Shown: positions 19,626-27,950, counted from the first letter of the stretch. The stretch is DNA of 64,000 bases from JAEUTH01 sp044230205 (GCA_044230205.1 JBGARN010000003.1:26523-90522), one strand, 5' to 3'. The notes: generated from the letters alone by a model not told the origin. Numbers and translations are program-made.

Positions 19626-20678
19626 TTATTCAATAAGCAGGTTGCATCCGCGCAAATCGCTGTTGTCAAATCTTCCCACCACTTCAAATGTATCATCATT
19701 ATTTAATTTCCCCAGATCTTGTGTAGCAATAAAGGCGCAAGAATACACATTTGCAAGGTCAATCACATTTATTCCTCCTGATCTTTCTGAAGGTAGAATT
19801 GTCCTGGTATCATTAACATCGCGAATAAGAATTTTCATCCATGGTGGTGAATGAAATATTCCACTGCCTTTGGAGTAGGCCTGCGAAAGCAGCTCTGTCA
19901 TTCCATATTCTGAATGAATGGTTTTTACTTTAAAAGAGTAGCAGAGCTGTTCATGCAGTTCTTCCCGCACCATTTCTTTTCGCTTTCCTTTCATGCCGCC
20001 CGTTTCCATAATAATCAGTTGCCCGAATGGCTGCAACCGATGATTGATTAGTTCTGCAAGGTCAAGCAATGCATAACTCACTCCTAATAATATTGTTTTT
20101 TGATTTTGTTGTTGTAGTGATTTCAATTTTTCAATCAGCTGGTTGTATTCATTCAGGTAAAAGCCACTATCGCGATGTTTTGATTTTTTAATCAGGTGGT
20201 CAGTCATGTATATTAATGAAGAACCTGTTCGTTCAAGATAGGAGGGAAGTAATGCTAAAATGCAGTACTGTTCTATATTGCCATAAAAGTGCTGAAAGCC
20301 TTTTGTAAAACTTTCTTCATACATGCTGATATCAGCCACGTAATGTTTACTGGTAGTTGTGCCTGTGGTTCCGCTGCTAATAAAAACAATTTGAGGTTTG
20401 AGGTTTGAGGTTTGAAGTTTTTTTTCTTCCGTCATTGCGAGGAACGAAGCAATCTTTTTTTGGTTAACAGCAATTTTATGTGTTTTGAAAACTGATATAG
20501 GCAGAAACGGAATTTCAGTAATTGATTGAACATCGGCAGGATTAATTTTTAATAGCGAAATAAATTGCCTGTATATGTCAACATGCGCTGCCTGAAACCG
20601 AAATAAATCCAAAGCGGCCTCTTCAAAATTCAGCGAAGCAGAAAAAATGGTTGATTTAAATTTTTCAGGATTAAACAT
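19626..20678 (-). CDS. LuxE-like acyl-protein synthetase/acyltransferase, with repeat-derived insert
   Basis: 350 residues. The adenylate-forming signature SSGTTGTTTSKH (about residues 101-112) and the later MTELLSQAY and GRFDNSDLRGCNLLI match the LuxE / acyl-protein synthetase family, which activates a carboxylate with ATP. No LuxC reductase gene is nearby, so a bioluminescence-type role is not implied; in Bacteroidota such genes may activate acyl groups for lipid or secondary metabolism (inference). Directly before the nucleotide-binding loop about 22 residues (KIASFLAMTEE...LQTSNLKPQ) are encoded by a CGTCATTGCGAGG palindrome and CCTCAAA heptamers, in frame. It is 12 nt downstream of nadB, so co-transcription is likely. 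Confidence 0.85.
   Translation of the reverse strand: MFNPEKFKSTIFSASLNFEEAALDLFRFQAAHVDIYRQFISLLKINPADVQSITEIPFLPISVFKTHKIAVNQKKIASFLAMTEEKKLQTSNLKPQIVFISSGTTGTTTSKHYVADISMYEESFTKGFQHFYGNIEQYCILALLPSYLERTGSSLIYMTDHLIKKSKHRDSGFYLNEYNQLIEKLKSLQQQNQKTILLGVSYALLDLAELINHRLQPFGQLIIMETGGMKGKRKEMVREELHEQLCYSFKVKTIHSEYGMTELLSQAYSKGSGIFHSPPWMKILIRDVNDTRTILPSERSGGINVIDLANVYSCAFIATQDLGKLNNDDTFEVVGRFDNSDLRGCNLLIE
20389..20454. repeat. Heptamer array (TTTGAGG = CCTCAAA) plus CGTCATTGCGAGG palindrome, inside a gene
   Basis: About four TTTGAGG units (20389-20424) are followed by the known bacterial dispersed element beginning CGTCATTGCGAGG (20430-20454), whose ends ATTGC/GCAAT pair. Both are translated in frame within the LuxE-like gene. 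Confidence 0.85.
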
Positions 20679-20690
20679 GCTTAAAAAATT

Positions 20691-22268
20691 TCACTGCTTC
20701 ACTTCGGGCTTTTTAATATTGTCTGAATTAAAATGCAATCCTACATTTTCACTTCTGGCCATTGCTGATTTTACAATTATATACGCCACATTAATCAGGT
20801 TGCGCAGTTCGCCTAATTGCTGCGAAAGTACGGTGCGTTCATACAGTGCTTCAGTTTCGCCATAAATAATTCTTAGCCTGTCCATAGCACGCTTTAGCCG
20901 CTGATTGTTACGCACAATGCCAACATAGTTGCTCATTACATTTTGTAATTCACTCAGATTTTCGGTAATCAAAATCATCTCATTAGGCTGAGTGGTGCCT
21001 TCTGCATTCCATTCGGGCACATCGTTGTTAAATGAAATATTTTTAAATGTTTTTATTGCATCTGTTGATGCACGGTGTGAAAATACCACAGCCTCCAGCA
21101 GTGAATTTGAAGCCAGACGATTGGCTCCATGCAAACCTGTTGAAGCGCATTCACCTACAGCATACAGGTTTTTAATAGAGCTTTTTCCAAACTCATCAAC
21201 TGCAATTCCGCCACACATATAATGACATGCCGGCACTACCGGAATAAAATTTTTAAACGGGTCAATACCAATACTTATACACTTATTGTAAATGTTAGGG
21301 AAGTGTGCAATGAATTTTTCTTTATCCAGGTGGGTGCAATCCAAATAAACAAATTCATCACCACTCTTTTTCATTTCATTGTCAATGGCACGTGCAACAA
21401 TATCGCGCGGTGCAAGTGATTTGCGTTCATCATACATATGCATAAACTCATTTCCGCTGCGAGTTTTTAAAATGCCTCCAAAACCGCGTACGGCCTCACT
21501 GATCAGGAAACAGGGATTTTCTCCGGTATTATAAAGTGCCGTGGGATGAAACTGTATAAACTCCATACCATTAACAACTCCTTTGGCACGGTAAACCATG
21601 GCTACTCCATCTCCTGTTGCAATGCGTGGATTGGTAGTGGTTTTGTAAACATGACCGGCACCACCTGTGGCCATTAAAGTGGTGCGGGCCAGGACGGTAT
21701 CAATCTCGCCTGTTTGAAGGTTAAGCACATAGGCTCCATAACATTCAATATTTTCAGTATGCCGGGTTACTTCGGTGCCAAGGTGATGTTGCGTAATAAT
21801 GTCAATTGCAAAAAGATGTGAGTATAACGTAATGTTAGGATGAGCATGAATTTTTTGTAAGAGCTTTCTTTCTATTTCCAGCCCTGTAACATCTTTATAA
21901 TGCAATATGCGGTGTTCACTGTGTCCGCCTTCTTTGGCTAGGTCAAATTCACCTTCTTTGGTTCTATCAAAATCAGTTCCCCATTCAATGAGTTCGCGCA
22001 CACGCTCGCTGCCTTCGGTAACCACTATGTGCACTATTTTTTCATTACACAGTCCATCACCGGCCACCAGGGTATCCTTCACATGTTTATCATAGCTATC
22101 TGGAGCATTGAACACGGCAGCAATTCCACCCTGTGCATACTTGGTGTTGGTTTCATCTTCATTGGACTTGGTAATAATCATCACCTTGCCATGTTCGGCT
22201 ACTTTTAAGGCATAGCTCAGCCCGGCAATGCCTGAACCAATAATCAGAAAGTCAATTTCGCTTCGCAT
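20691..22268 (-). CDS. nadB: L-aspartate oxidase
   Basis: 525 residues, normal for NadB (L-aspartate + O2 or fumarate to iminoaspartate, first step of de novo NAD synthesis; cytoplasmic flavoprotein). FAD-binding GSGIAGLSYALKVAE is at about 12-26, then TNTKYAQGGIAAVF (about 41-54), GGAGHVYKTTTNP (about 198), APRDIVARAID and ACHYMCGGIAVDE. The last 90 residues form the usual C-terminal helical domain. nadA and nadC are not in the window. It is the first gene of a minus-strand run with the LuxE-like gene 12 nt downstream. The start is ATG at 22268, with a 122-nt divergent promoter region shared with the lapA-like gene. Confidence 0.95.
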   Translation of the reverse strand: MRSEIDFLIIGSGIAGLSYALKVAEHGKVMIITKSNEDETNTKYAQGGIAAVFNAPDSYDKHVKDTLVAGDGLCNEKIVHIVVTEGSERVRELIEWGTDFDRTKEGEFDLAKEGGHSEHRILHYKDVTGLEIERKLLQKIHAHPNITLYSHLFAIDIITQHHLGTEVTRHTENIECYGAYVLNLQTGEIDTVLARTTLMATGGAGHVYKTTTNPRIATGDGVAMVYRAKGVVNGMEFIQFHPTALYNTGENPCFLISEAVRGFGGILKTRSGNEFMHMYDERKSLAPRDIVARAIDNEMKKSGDEFVYLDCTHLDKEKFIAHFPNIYNKCISIGIDPFKNFIPVVPACHYMCGGIAVDEFGKSSIKNLYAVGECASTGLHGANRLASNSLLEAVVFSHRASTDAIKTFKNISFNNDVPEWNAEGTTQPNEMILITENLSELQNVMSNYVGIVRNNQRLKRAMDRLRIIYGETEALYERTVLSQQLGELRNLINVAYIIVKSAMARSENVGLHFNSDNIKKPEVKQ

Positions 22269-22348
22269 TCAGTTGTTTATCATTACCGGTAATTGAATAT
22301 CGGTTACACATTAAGTTACAGGTAACATTAAACCTCAAATCAATTAGC

Positions 22349-22356
22349 TACATTTG
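22349..22356 (+). promoter_or_regulatory. -7 promoter box TACATTTG upstream of the lapA-like gene
   Basis: Exact match to the Bacteroidota -7 consensus TAnnTTTG, 35 nt before the start codon. No clear -33 TTTG was found. Confidence 0.5.
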
Positions 22357-22390
22357 CAGCGCTCAAAAGTAAAAATAGTCCTTTCAAAAA

Positions 22391-22666
22391 ATGCGACAAA
22401 CCATAGCAGCCGTTATAGTAGCAATTGTGGCAGTAGTTTTTGCACTTCAAAACTCCCAGGAAACAGTACTTACCTTGTTTTTGTGGAAAGTTAACCTTTC
22501 ACTGGCTTTGTTGATTTTATCAGCATTACTATCAGGAATAGCAATTGGAATGCTGTTATTAACTAAACGGATAAGGAAAGATAAAAGTACCATCAGTGAA
22601 TTAAAGAAGAAGATTGTTTTTCTGGAGACTCCAAAAAACACCCCTGCATCGAAACAGGGATTTTAA
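22391..22666 (+). CDS. LapA/DUF1049-like small membrane protein
   Basis: 91 residues: two hydrophobic helices (AAVIVAIVAVVFALQN, about 5-20; LALLILSALLSGIAIGMLLL, about 36-55) followed by a basic, coiled-coil-prone tail. The FALQN motif after the first helix and the LSALLSGIAIG pattern are typical of the LapA (lipopolysaccharide assembly A) / DUF1049 family. The role in Bacteroidota is not established; E. coli LapA acts with LapB in controlling LPS synthesis. It lies 20 nt before the NifU-like gene on the same strand. Confidence 0.85.
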   Translation: MRQTIAAVIVAIVAVVFALQNSQETVLTLFLWKVNLSLALLILSALLSGIAIGMLLLTKRIRKDKSTISELKKKIVFLETPKNTPASKQGF

Positions 22667-22686
22667 AAAATGTATAATTAAGTTTA

Positions 22687-23361
22687 ATGAATATGAATGA
22701 TATTGCAGAAAAGGAAAAAAATGTGGTGATTGTTTACATGGAGCAAACTCCTAACCCGTTATCGTTGAAGTTTGTAAGTAATCAATTGTTATTGCCTGAA
22801 GGTAGTGTTGAATTTAATGATAAGGCTTCGGCATTTTATTGTCCGCTGGCTTACCAGTTATTTGATTTTACAGGTGTTAAAAGTGTTTTTATTACTTCCA
22901 ATTTTGTTACGGTAACCAAGTCAGCAGATTTGGACTGGTTTGAAATACAAAACATTTTACGCGAGTTCATACGCGGTTTCTTACTTTCCGGTGATCCCGT
23001 TTTTACAAAAAATCCATTTGAGGAAAAATCGAATTCCGATAGCTATCAGAATGGAAGCTTGAAGTTAGATCTTGAAAAAAAAGAAAAAATTAGCAATAAC
23101 CTCAAACCTCAAACCTCAAATCTCAAACCTCAAACTGAGTTAGAGAATCAAATAATACAACTTCTCGATGAATACGTAAAACCTGCAGTGGAGCAAGACG
23201 GTGGCGCAATCGATTTTAAATCATTTGAAGATGGAGTAGTTACCGTTGTTTTAAAAGGCTCGTGCAGCGGATGTCCATCATCCACATTAACTTTAAAGTC
23301 AGGCATTGAAAGACTGCTGAAACAAATGATGCCCGAAGTAACTGAAGTGGTAGCCGAATAA
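22687..23361 (+). CDS. NifU-type Fe-S cluster scaffold/carrier with Nfu N-terminal domain
   Basis: 224 residues. An N-terminal Nfu_N domain (MEQTPNPLSLKFVSN, about 18-110) and a C-terminal NifU domain (about 155-224) with the cluster-binding Cys pair CSGC (Cys193, Cys196). It carries 4Fe-4S clusters to target apoproteins in the cytoplasm. The linker (about residues 112-152) is not conserved protein: it is encoded by the palindrome ATTCCGATAGCTATCAGAAT and about five CCTCAAA heptamers giving NLKPQTSNLKPQT. The C-terminal domain stays in frame. Start: MNMND, first or second Met. It is convergent with the RsmF-like gene (3-nt gap). Confidence 0.92.
   Translation: MNMNDIAEKEKNVVIVYMEQTPNPLSLKFVSNQLLLPEGSVEFNDKASAFYCPLAYQLFDFTGVKSVFITSNFVTVTKSADLDWFEIQNILREFIRGFLLSGDPVFTKNPFEEKSNSDSYQNGSLKLDLEKKEKISNNLKPQTSNLKPQTELENQIIQLLDEYVKPAVEQDGGAIDFKSFEDGVVTVVLKGSCSGCPSSTLTLKSGIERLLKQMMPEVTEVVAE
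23033..23137. repeat. Palindrome plus CCTCAAA heptamer array inside the NifU linker
   Basis: A near-perfect 20-bp palindrome lies at 23033-23052 and five heptamers (CCTCAAA x3, TCTCAAA, CCTCAAA) lie at about 23100-23136. All are within coding sequence between two conserved domains. Confidence 0.85.
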
Positions 23362-23364
23362 AAC

Positions 23365-24813
23365 TTAATGACCAAACGGATAAACTAAAGCTTCCTCACC
23401 GGGGGCTTTTATTTTTTCATAGTCAGGCTGCATTCTGATTATCCTGTTTTTCGGATAGTGATTATTAATTCTATTCCCAACTTTTTTTGCAAAACCCAGC
23501 GGGAAACTTTTTTGTATTCCGGGATGAAAGTAGCACATCAAAACCCATCCGTTTTCACCATTCAAATTAAAATTGGTTTCTCCTTTCAGGTATCGCAGTG
23601 CATCAATTAAGTTGAGATTTATTTTTTCAAAAGCATTTTCATTTATAAACAAGCTGTTTGCAAGCGGTTGCTGTGGCAGGATGTCTTTACCTTTTAGCTC
23701 TGCAATTTCAGTTCCGAATGAAATTATTCTGAGATGGCTTTTCAAAAGCTGGAGGTCAGCTTCAAAGATTTCAGGAAAAAAAGTGATGCGATTATTTTCA
23801 TCGAGGAAAATAAATTTTTCTGATGTAGTAATGAGATGAGCAAATTGGGCCGTTTCTTTTGCAGATAATTTCTCTACATCTTTATTGTGTTTTTGATTTC
23901 TTTTTGAAAATAATTTTTCTGATAACCCATTATCGCCATTCTTCTGTAACACTGCAATGAAAAATCCTTCGCCTTTTAATTGATGAGGATAAAATCGGTA
24001 ACCAAAAATTCCTTCTTCAATAGTTTCTTCAATACCCCAATCGGGCCTCAATTTTAACTGAATACTTTTAGCACCCAGTGTTTCGCAAATCCATTTTACA
24101 TTTTCTTCGTTTTCATTTTTATTGAAGGTACAGGTGGAGTAAATAAAATACCCACCCGGTTTCAAGGATGACCAAATATCAGCAACAATTCTTTTTTGTC
24201 GTTGTGCACAATGCAAAACATTTTCAAGGCTCCATTCATTCATTGCATTGGCATCTTTACGAAACAGGCCTTCGCCACTGCAGGGCGCATCACAAACAAT
24301 AGCATCAAAATAATTTTCGAGTTTATTAAAGTCCTTTGCATCGTTAGAAGTAACCATATAATTTGTTTTTCCCCATTTGCCCAGGTTTTCGGCAAGCACC
24401 GGAGTTCGGGTGCGAATCACTTCATTGGCTACCAGCAAACTATCATCATTTAACAACGAAATTAAATGCGTGCTTTTTCCTCCGGGTGCTGCGCATAAGT
24501 CAAGCACACGACAATCGTTTTTATCAAGACCGGTTTGAAGGATTGCCTGTTCCAAAAACATGGAACTCGCTTCCTGAACATAATAGGCCCCTGCATGAAA
24601 AACCGGATCGAGTGTAAAAGAGGGGCGCTGTTGCAAGTAAAATCCTGCAGAACACCAGGGCACACTATTCAGTTTATTATTTAATGCAATTTTTTCATTG
24701 TTGATTCTTATGCTAACCACTTCTTCCTGTTGCGCTATTGCCATTACCAAAGCGTCCGCATCCACAGTGGAGTTAATTCTTAATTCTTCTATAAATGCTT
24801 TTGGAAAATTCAC
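23365..24813 (-). CDS. RsmF/NOL1-NOP2-Sun family RNA (cytosine-5) methyltransferase
   Basis: 482 residues. The SAM-binding motif VLDLCAAPGGKSTHL (about 105-119), the DAPCSGEGLFRKD motif (conserved Cys) and YSTCTFNKNENEENV (nucleophilic Cys in TC) define the m5C RNA methyltransferase family. The length and the C-terminal RNA-binding part (LRYLKGETNFNLNGENGWVLM, PUA-like) fit RsmF, which methylates 16S rRNA; a tRNA target cannot be excluded. It is cytoplasmic. It lies 63 nt downstream of the sigma-factor operon but is separated from it by a terminator, so it probably has its own promoter. Confidence 0.92.
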   Translation of the reverse strand: MNFPKAFIEELRINSTVDADALVMAIAQQEEVVSIRINNEKIALNNKLNSVPWCSAGFYLQQRPSFTLDPVFHAGAYYVQEASSMFLEQAILQTGLDKNDCRVLDLCAAPGGKSTHLISLLNDDSLLVANEVIRTRTPVLAENLGKWGKTNYMVTSNDAKDFNKLENYFDAIVCDAPCSGEGLFRKDANAMNEWSLENVLHCAQRQKRIVADIWSSLKPGGYFIYSTCTFNKNENEENVKWICETLGAKSIQLKLRPDWGIEETIEEGIFGYRFYPHQLKGEGFFIAVLQKNGDNGLSEKLFSKRNQKHNKDVEKLSAKETAQFAHLITTSEKFIFLDENNRITFFPEIFEADLQLLKSHLRIISFGTEIAELKGKDILPQQPLANSLFINENAFEKINLNLIDALRYLKGETNFNLNGENGWVLMCYFHPGIQKSFPLGFAKKVGNRINNHYPKNRIIRMQPDYEKIKAPGEEALVYPFGH

Positions 24814-24840
24814 GCACTATATTTTTGGTGAAGATTGAAA

Positions 24841-24868
24841 ATAAAAATGCCCGCAGTTATACGGGCAT
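24841..24868 (-). terminator. Rho-independent terminator of the sigma factor/membrane protein operon
   Basis: The stem ATGCCCG / CGGGCAT is followed on the minus strand by TTTTTATTTTC. It lies 8 nt past the stop of the small membrane-protein gene. Confidence 0.75.
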
Positions 24869-24876
24869 TAAAAAAT

Positions 24877-25236
24877 TTATTTTTTTTCATCTTCAGGAAA
24901 TTCACATCCCCATTTTTTGTTGCACTTGCGGTAAAACTGTTCTTTAAACTCTTCCCGTTCTTCTTCAGTCATTCCTGCCATACGGCTTTCCAGTTTTTGT
25001 TTGAAATCGCCATGGTAGTTACATTGCTTTCCGCGCCATGAACCTTTCATACCTCCGAATAAAATTTTGCATAAAACCAAAATCCCCAGTGCCTGCCAGT
25101 AGGTTATTATTTTGGCATTAAACAGGTAAGGCATAAGCCAGTTCCATAAACTCATTACCACCCATCCGAAAATTGCAATAAACACTACTGCCAGTGCAGT
25201 AAACTTAATGACCTTATAAATTTTAACATTGTTCAT
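24877..25236 (-). CDS. Small membrane protein linked to a sigma factor
   Basis: 119 residues: two membrane helices (about 10-30 and 44-61) followed by a charged cytoplasmic-type tail (MTEEEREEFKEQFYRKCNKKWGCEF) with conserved-looking Cys. The pairing with an ECF-type sigma gene 35 nt upstream suggests an accessory or anti-sigma-like role, but no anti-sigma zinc motif (HxxxCxxC) is present. I do not recognise a named family; a stress-related membrane protein is an equally good guess. Confidence 0.75.
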   Translation of the reverse strand: MNNVKIYKVIKFTALAVVFIAIFGWVVMSLWNWLMPYLFNAKIITYWQALGILVLCKILFGGMKGSWRGKQCNYHGDFKQKLESRMAGMTEEEREEFKEQFYRKCNKKWGCEFPEDEKK

Positions 25237-25271
25237 TTTTACATCAATTAATTAAACGAATGGTGAGCTGA

Positions 25272-25859
25272 TTAAAGTTCCTTATAAAGATGTTCAAGTT
25301 TTTTACGAAGGTGGAGTACTGCATACCGTTTTCGCGATAGCAGTGTATTAATAGTAACACCGGTTTTTTCGGCAATTTCATTAAAGCTCATGTCATCCAG
25401 TTCATGCCACACAAAAACATCGCGCTGTTCTTTGGGTAATTCAGCCAATGCTTCCTGTACAGCTTCCATAATTGTTTTTCTTACCAGGTTTCCGTCAGCA
25501 TTATCACTGTCGTTGCTAAGCAAATCAGTAAGGAAAAATTCCTCACCATCATCATTGGTTCCTCGTACAGCAAGATTAGCCAATGCTTCAGGTTTCTTTT
25601 TACGGTAACTGTCTGTTATTTTATTGCGGGCAACAGTAAACAGCCACGAAGCCATTTTTTCAATAGGCTTCATTAATCGAACTGACTCCGTAAGCTCAAA
25701 AAATACATCCTGAAGGATGTCTTCTGCATCTTCATCGGAGGCTACACGATTGCGTATAAAACTGAGCAGGCGTTTACGTTCTTTTAAAACGGTTTGCTGC
25801 ACCAGCTCATTTTGTGTGGCGGCCATCAACTGATTCATATTTAGCGCAATGGTTTGCAT
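25272..25859 (-). CDS. ECF-type RNA polymerase sigma-70 factor
   Basis: 195 residues, two-domain sigma factor. Region 2 (about 30-95): DAEDILQDVFFEL and WLFTVARNKITDSYRKK, the latter binding the -10 element. Region 4 (about 135-190): LPKEQRDVFVWHELDDMSFNEIAEKTGV plus a helix-turn-helix ending in LSRKRYAVLHLRKKL, the -35 reader. It directs RNA polymerase to a stress or envelope regulon. It is first in an operon with the small membrane protein. The listed start gives a 29-residue extension before region 2; a start at MNQLMAAT (codon 7) is possible. Confidence 0.92.
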   Translation of the reverse strand: MQTIALNMNQLMAATQNELVQQTVLKERKRLLSFIRNRVASDEDAEDILQDVFFELTESVRLMKPIEKMASWLFTVARNKITDSYRKKKPEALANLAVRGTNDDGEEFFLTDLLSNDSDNADGNLVRKTIMEAVQEALAELPKEQRDVFVWHELDDMSFNEIAEKTGVTINTLLSRKRYAVLHLRKKLEHLYKEL

Positions 25860-26067
25860 TGAGATAATTGTCGGATTCCATGCGCATTTATTTTACGCAA
25901 AGAAAGTTTTTTCAATAATTCTTTTCTTATCAGAAATGTGAAGTAATTGACGGTTGTTAATTGTTTAACCAAACATTAATTGTGTTTCATAATTAAACCG
26001 GGCTGTATGCCAGGCTTTATTGAGATGTAAAATTTATCCTTTTATTTAGGTCAGATTTTTAACTCCA

Positions 26068-27048
26068 ATGAGAATAGGAATAACCGGTGCATCAGGCCAT
26101 ATAGGAACAGTTGTTACTTCAATGTTGCTAGAGCAAAATCATTCTGTAAGAGTGCTGAAGCATCATAGTGATGTGAGTAATCATAATGCTGATTTGGAAA
26201 CAATAGCCGGAGATGTTTTGGATAACTATTCACTTTTAAATTTTGCCTCAGGCTGCGATGTGGTGATTCATGCTGCTGCAAAAATTTCCTTGAACAGTTC
26301 CACCGATCCAACAGTATATCCAGTCAATTTCAACGGAACCAAAAATGTTTTTGAATCAGCACTTAAAAGCAATGTAAAAAAGTTTATTTACATAAGTTCC
26401 ATTCATGCGTACCGTCAACATGCTGATCGCAATGAACTTAATGAACATTCTGCGTATTGCCCTGATAGTGCAGTGCCATACGATCGCTCCAAACGTGATG
26501 CGCAGCAATTTGTGCTTGCTAATGTCAATCCGAATATGGAGGTAACGGTTGTAAATCCGACTTCGGTGGTAGGCCCACCTGATTTTAGGCCATCCAAGGC
26601 CGGGCAGGCCATACTGGATATATATAATGGTAAGGTGCCAGCTTTGCTGAATGGCGGATTTGATTTTTGCGATGTGCGCGATGTAGGTTCTGCGATTGTT
26701 AATGCAATTAATAGTGGCAGGAATGGAGAAAATTATCTTCTTTCAGGTAAATGGTATCCTATTAAAGCTGTAGCTGATAATGTTGCTTTAACTAAGAATA
26801 AAAAAAACAGGTTGCCGGTTTTACCCATATGGATGGGGTATGCAGGGTTGCCTTTTGAAAAAGCAGTTTCAAAGATTACGGGTAAGGAGCCTCTGTTTTC
26901 CAGGGAATCTATTGATACAATAAAGAATGGCAATAAAAATATCAGCAGCGCAAAAGCTGCTATTGATTTAAAGTATCATTGCAGGCCATTGGAACAAACT
27001 ATTAAAGATTTGATAAACTGGTTTAAGCAAAATGGAACCATAAAATAA
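26068..27048 (+). CDS. NAD-dependent epimerase/3-beta-HSD-like extended SDR
   Basis: 326 residues. The Rossmann start GITGASGHIG (about 3-12, GxxGxxG) and catalytic VPYDRSKRDA (YxxxK, about 141) mark an extended short-chain dehydrogenase; STDPTVYPVNFNGTKNV is typical of the NAD-dependent epimerase and 3-beta-hydroxysteroid dehydrogenase subgroups. It oxidises or epimerises a hydroxyl group on a sugar or sterol-like substrate. It is 12 nt upstream of a steroid 5-alpha-reductase-like membrane enzyme, so the two are co-transcribed. That pairing favours a lipid or isoprenoid substrate over a nucleotide sugar, as an inference only. Confidence 0.88.
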   Translation: MRIGITGASGHIGTVVTSMLLEQNHSVRVLKHHSDVSNHNADLETIAGDVLDNYSLLNFASGCDVVIHAAAKISLNSSTDPTVYPVNFNGTKNVFESALKSNVKKFIYISSIHAYRQHADRNELNEHSAYCPDSAVPYDRSKRDAQQFVLANVNPNMEVTVVNPTSVVGPPDFRPSKAGQAILDIYNGKVPALLNGGFDFCDVRDVGSAIVNAINSGRNGENYLLSGKWYPIKAVADNVALTKNKKNRLPVLPIWMGYAGLPFEKAVSKITGKEPLFSRESIDTIKNGNKNISSAKAAIDLKYHCRPLEQTIKDLINWFKQNGTIK

Positions 27049-27060
27049 GCAAAGCAGATT

Positions 27061-27816
27061 ATGACCTATTCATTGTATCAAACTATTGTTTACTGCTGGA
27101 TGGCTATTGGGGTGGCAACTTTTATTTTACTGCTGAAGGTTACAGCTCCCTATGGCCGCCATACTTCAACAAAATGGGGTCCTCAAATAAGCAATCGTTC
27201 GGGTTGGATGATAATGGAACTTCCGGTGATGATAATGCTGATGTATTTTGTTGTTACCAATATTGAAAATCAAAATGCAGTAACCTGGTTGCTGATTGCG
27301 GCATTTATGTTTCATTACATCAACCGCACATTTATTTTCCCGTTTCGCATTCGCACTGAGGGCAAAAAAATGCCTTTGGTAATTGTACTTTCAGCAGTGT
27401 TTTTTAACCTGGTTAACGGATTTTCATTAGGATATTATTTCGCTCACTTTGCAAACTACGATTACAGTTGGTTTCAAAGCATCCCGTTTGTGAGTGGTCT
27501 TATTCTCTTTATAACAGGTATTGCCATCAACTGGAAATCAGACAACTTATTAATTGCACTGCGTAAGCCGGGCCAAACAGGTTATGTTATTCCTAAAGGA
27601 TGGTTATTCAGTTACATCAGTTGCCCCAATTTATTTGGTGAAATTATTGAGTGGTCAGGCTATGCGCTGATGTGCTGGAATTTACCAGCGGTTTCGTTTT
27701 TAGTATGGACGTGTGCCAATTTAATTCCACGGGCTATTTCGCATCATAAATGGTATCAGGAAAAATTTGCTGATTATCCTGAAAGCCGAAAAGCTGTAAT
27801 ACCGTTTATTGTATAA
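27061..27816 (+). CDS. 3-oxo-5-alpha-steroid 4-dehydrogenase (SRD5A)-like membrane reductase
   Basis: 251 residues, six to seven membrane helices. The C-terminal domain has the family signature: GYVIPKGWLFSYISCPNLFGE (about 177-197), WSGYAL, and the ending NLIPRAISHHKWYQEKF...ESRKAVIPF. Eukaryotic members reduce the C4-C5 double bond of steroids with NADPH or act in polyprenol reduction; the bacterial substrate is unknown. Residues N-EIIEWSGY and HHKWY correspond to the NADPH-binding and active-site region. It is the second gene of an operon with the epimerase. Confidence 0.88.
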   Translation: MTYSLYQTIVYCWMAIGVATFILLLKVTAPYGRHTSTKWGPQISNRSGWMIMELPVMIMLMYFVVTNIENQNAVTWLLIAAFMFHYINRTFIFPFRIRTEGKKMPLVIVLSAVFFNLVNGFSLGYYFAHFANYDYSWFQSIPFVSGLILFITGIAINWKSDNLLIALRKPGQTGYVIPKGWLFSYISCPNLFGEIIEWSGYALMCWNLPAVSFLVWTCANLIPRAISHHKWYQEKFADYPESRKAVIPFIV

Positions 27817-27878
27817 TGCAATTTCAGAATCAATCTCTAATGATATGAGAACTACCTGCCATTATGAAGAATTGCTTC

Positions 27879-27949
27879 TTCCGATAGCAATCGGAACCTT
27901 GCAAAGATGGATACAAGGGCAATGACCAATAACTTAATAACTAATAAAC
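27879..27949. repeat. Palindrome TTCCGATAGCAATCGGAA plus period-7-like stretch
   Basis: An 18-bp near-perfect palindrome (27879-27896), of the same family as the one in the NifU linker. It is followed, directly before the threonine aldolase start, by CAATGAC/CAATAAC/TTAATAA/CTAATAA units. Confidence 0.7.
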
Positions 27950-27950
27950 A

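Noticed and set aside
19626..20678. Bioluminescence (lux) operon
   Set aside because: Only a LuxE-like gene is present; no luxCDAB genes are nearby.
20389..23137. Heptamer arrays as CRISPR arrays
   Set aside because: The units are 7 bp and tandem with no spacers, and no cas gene is present.
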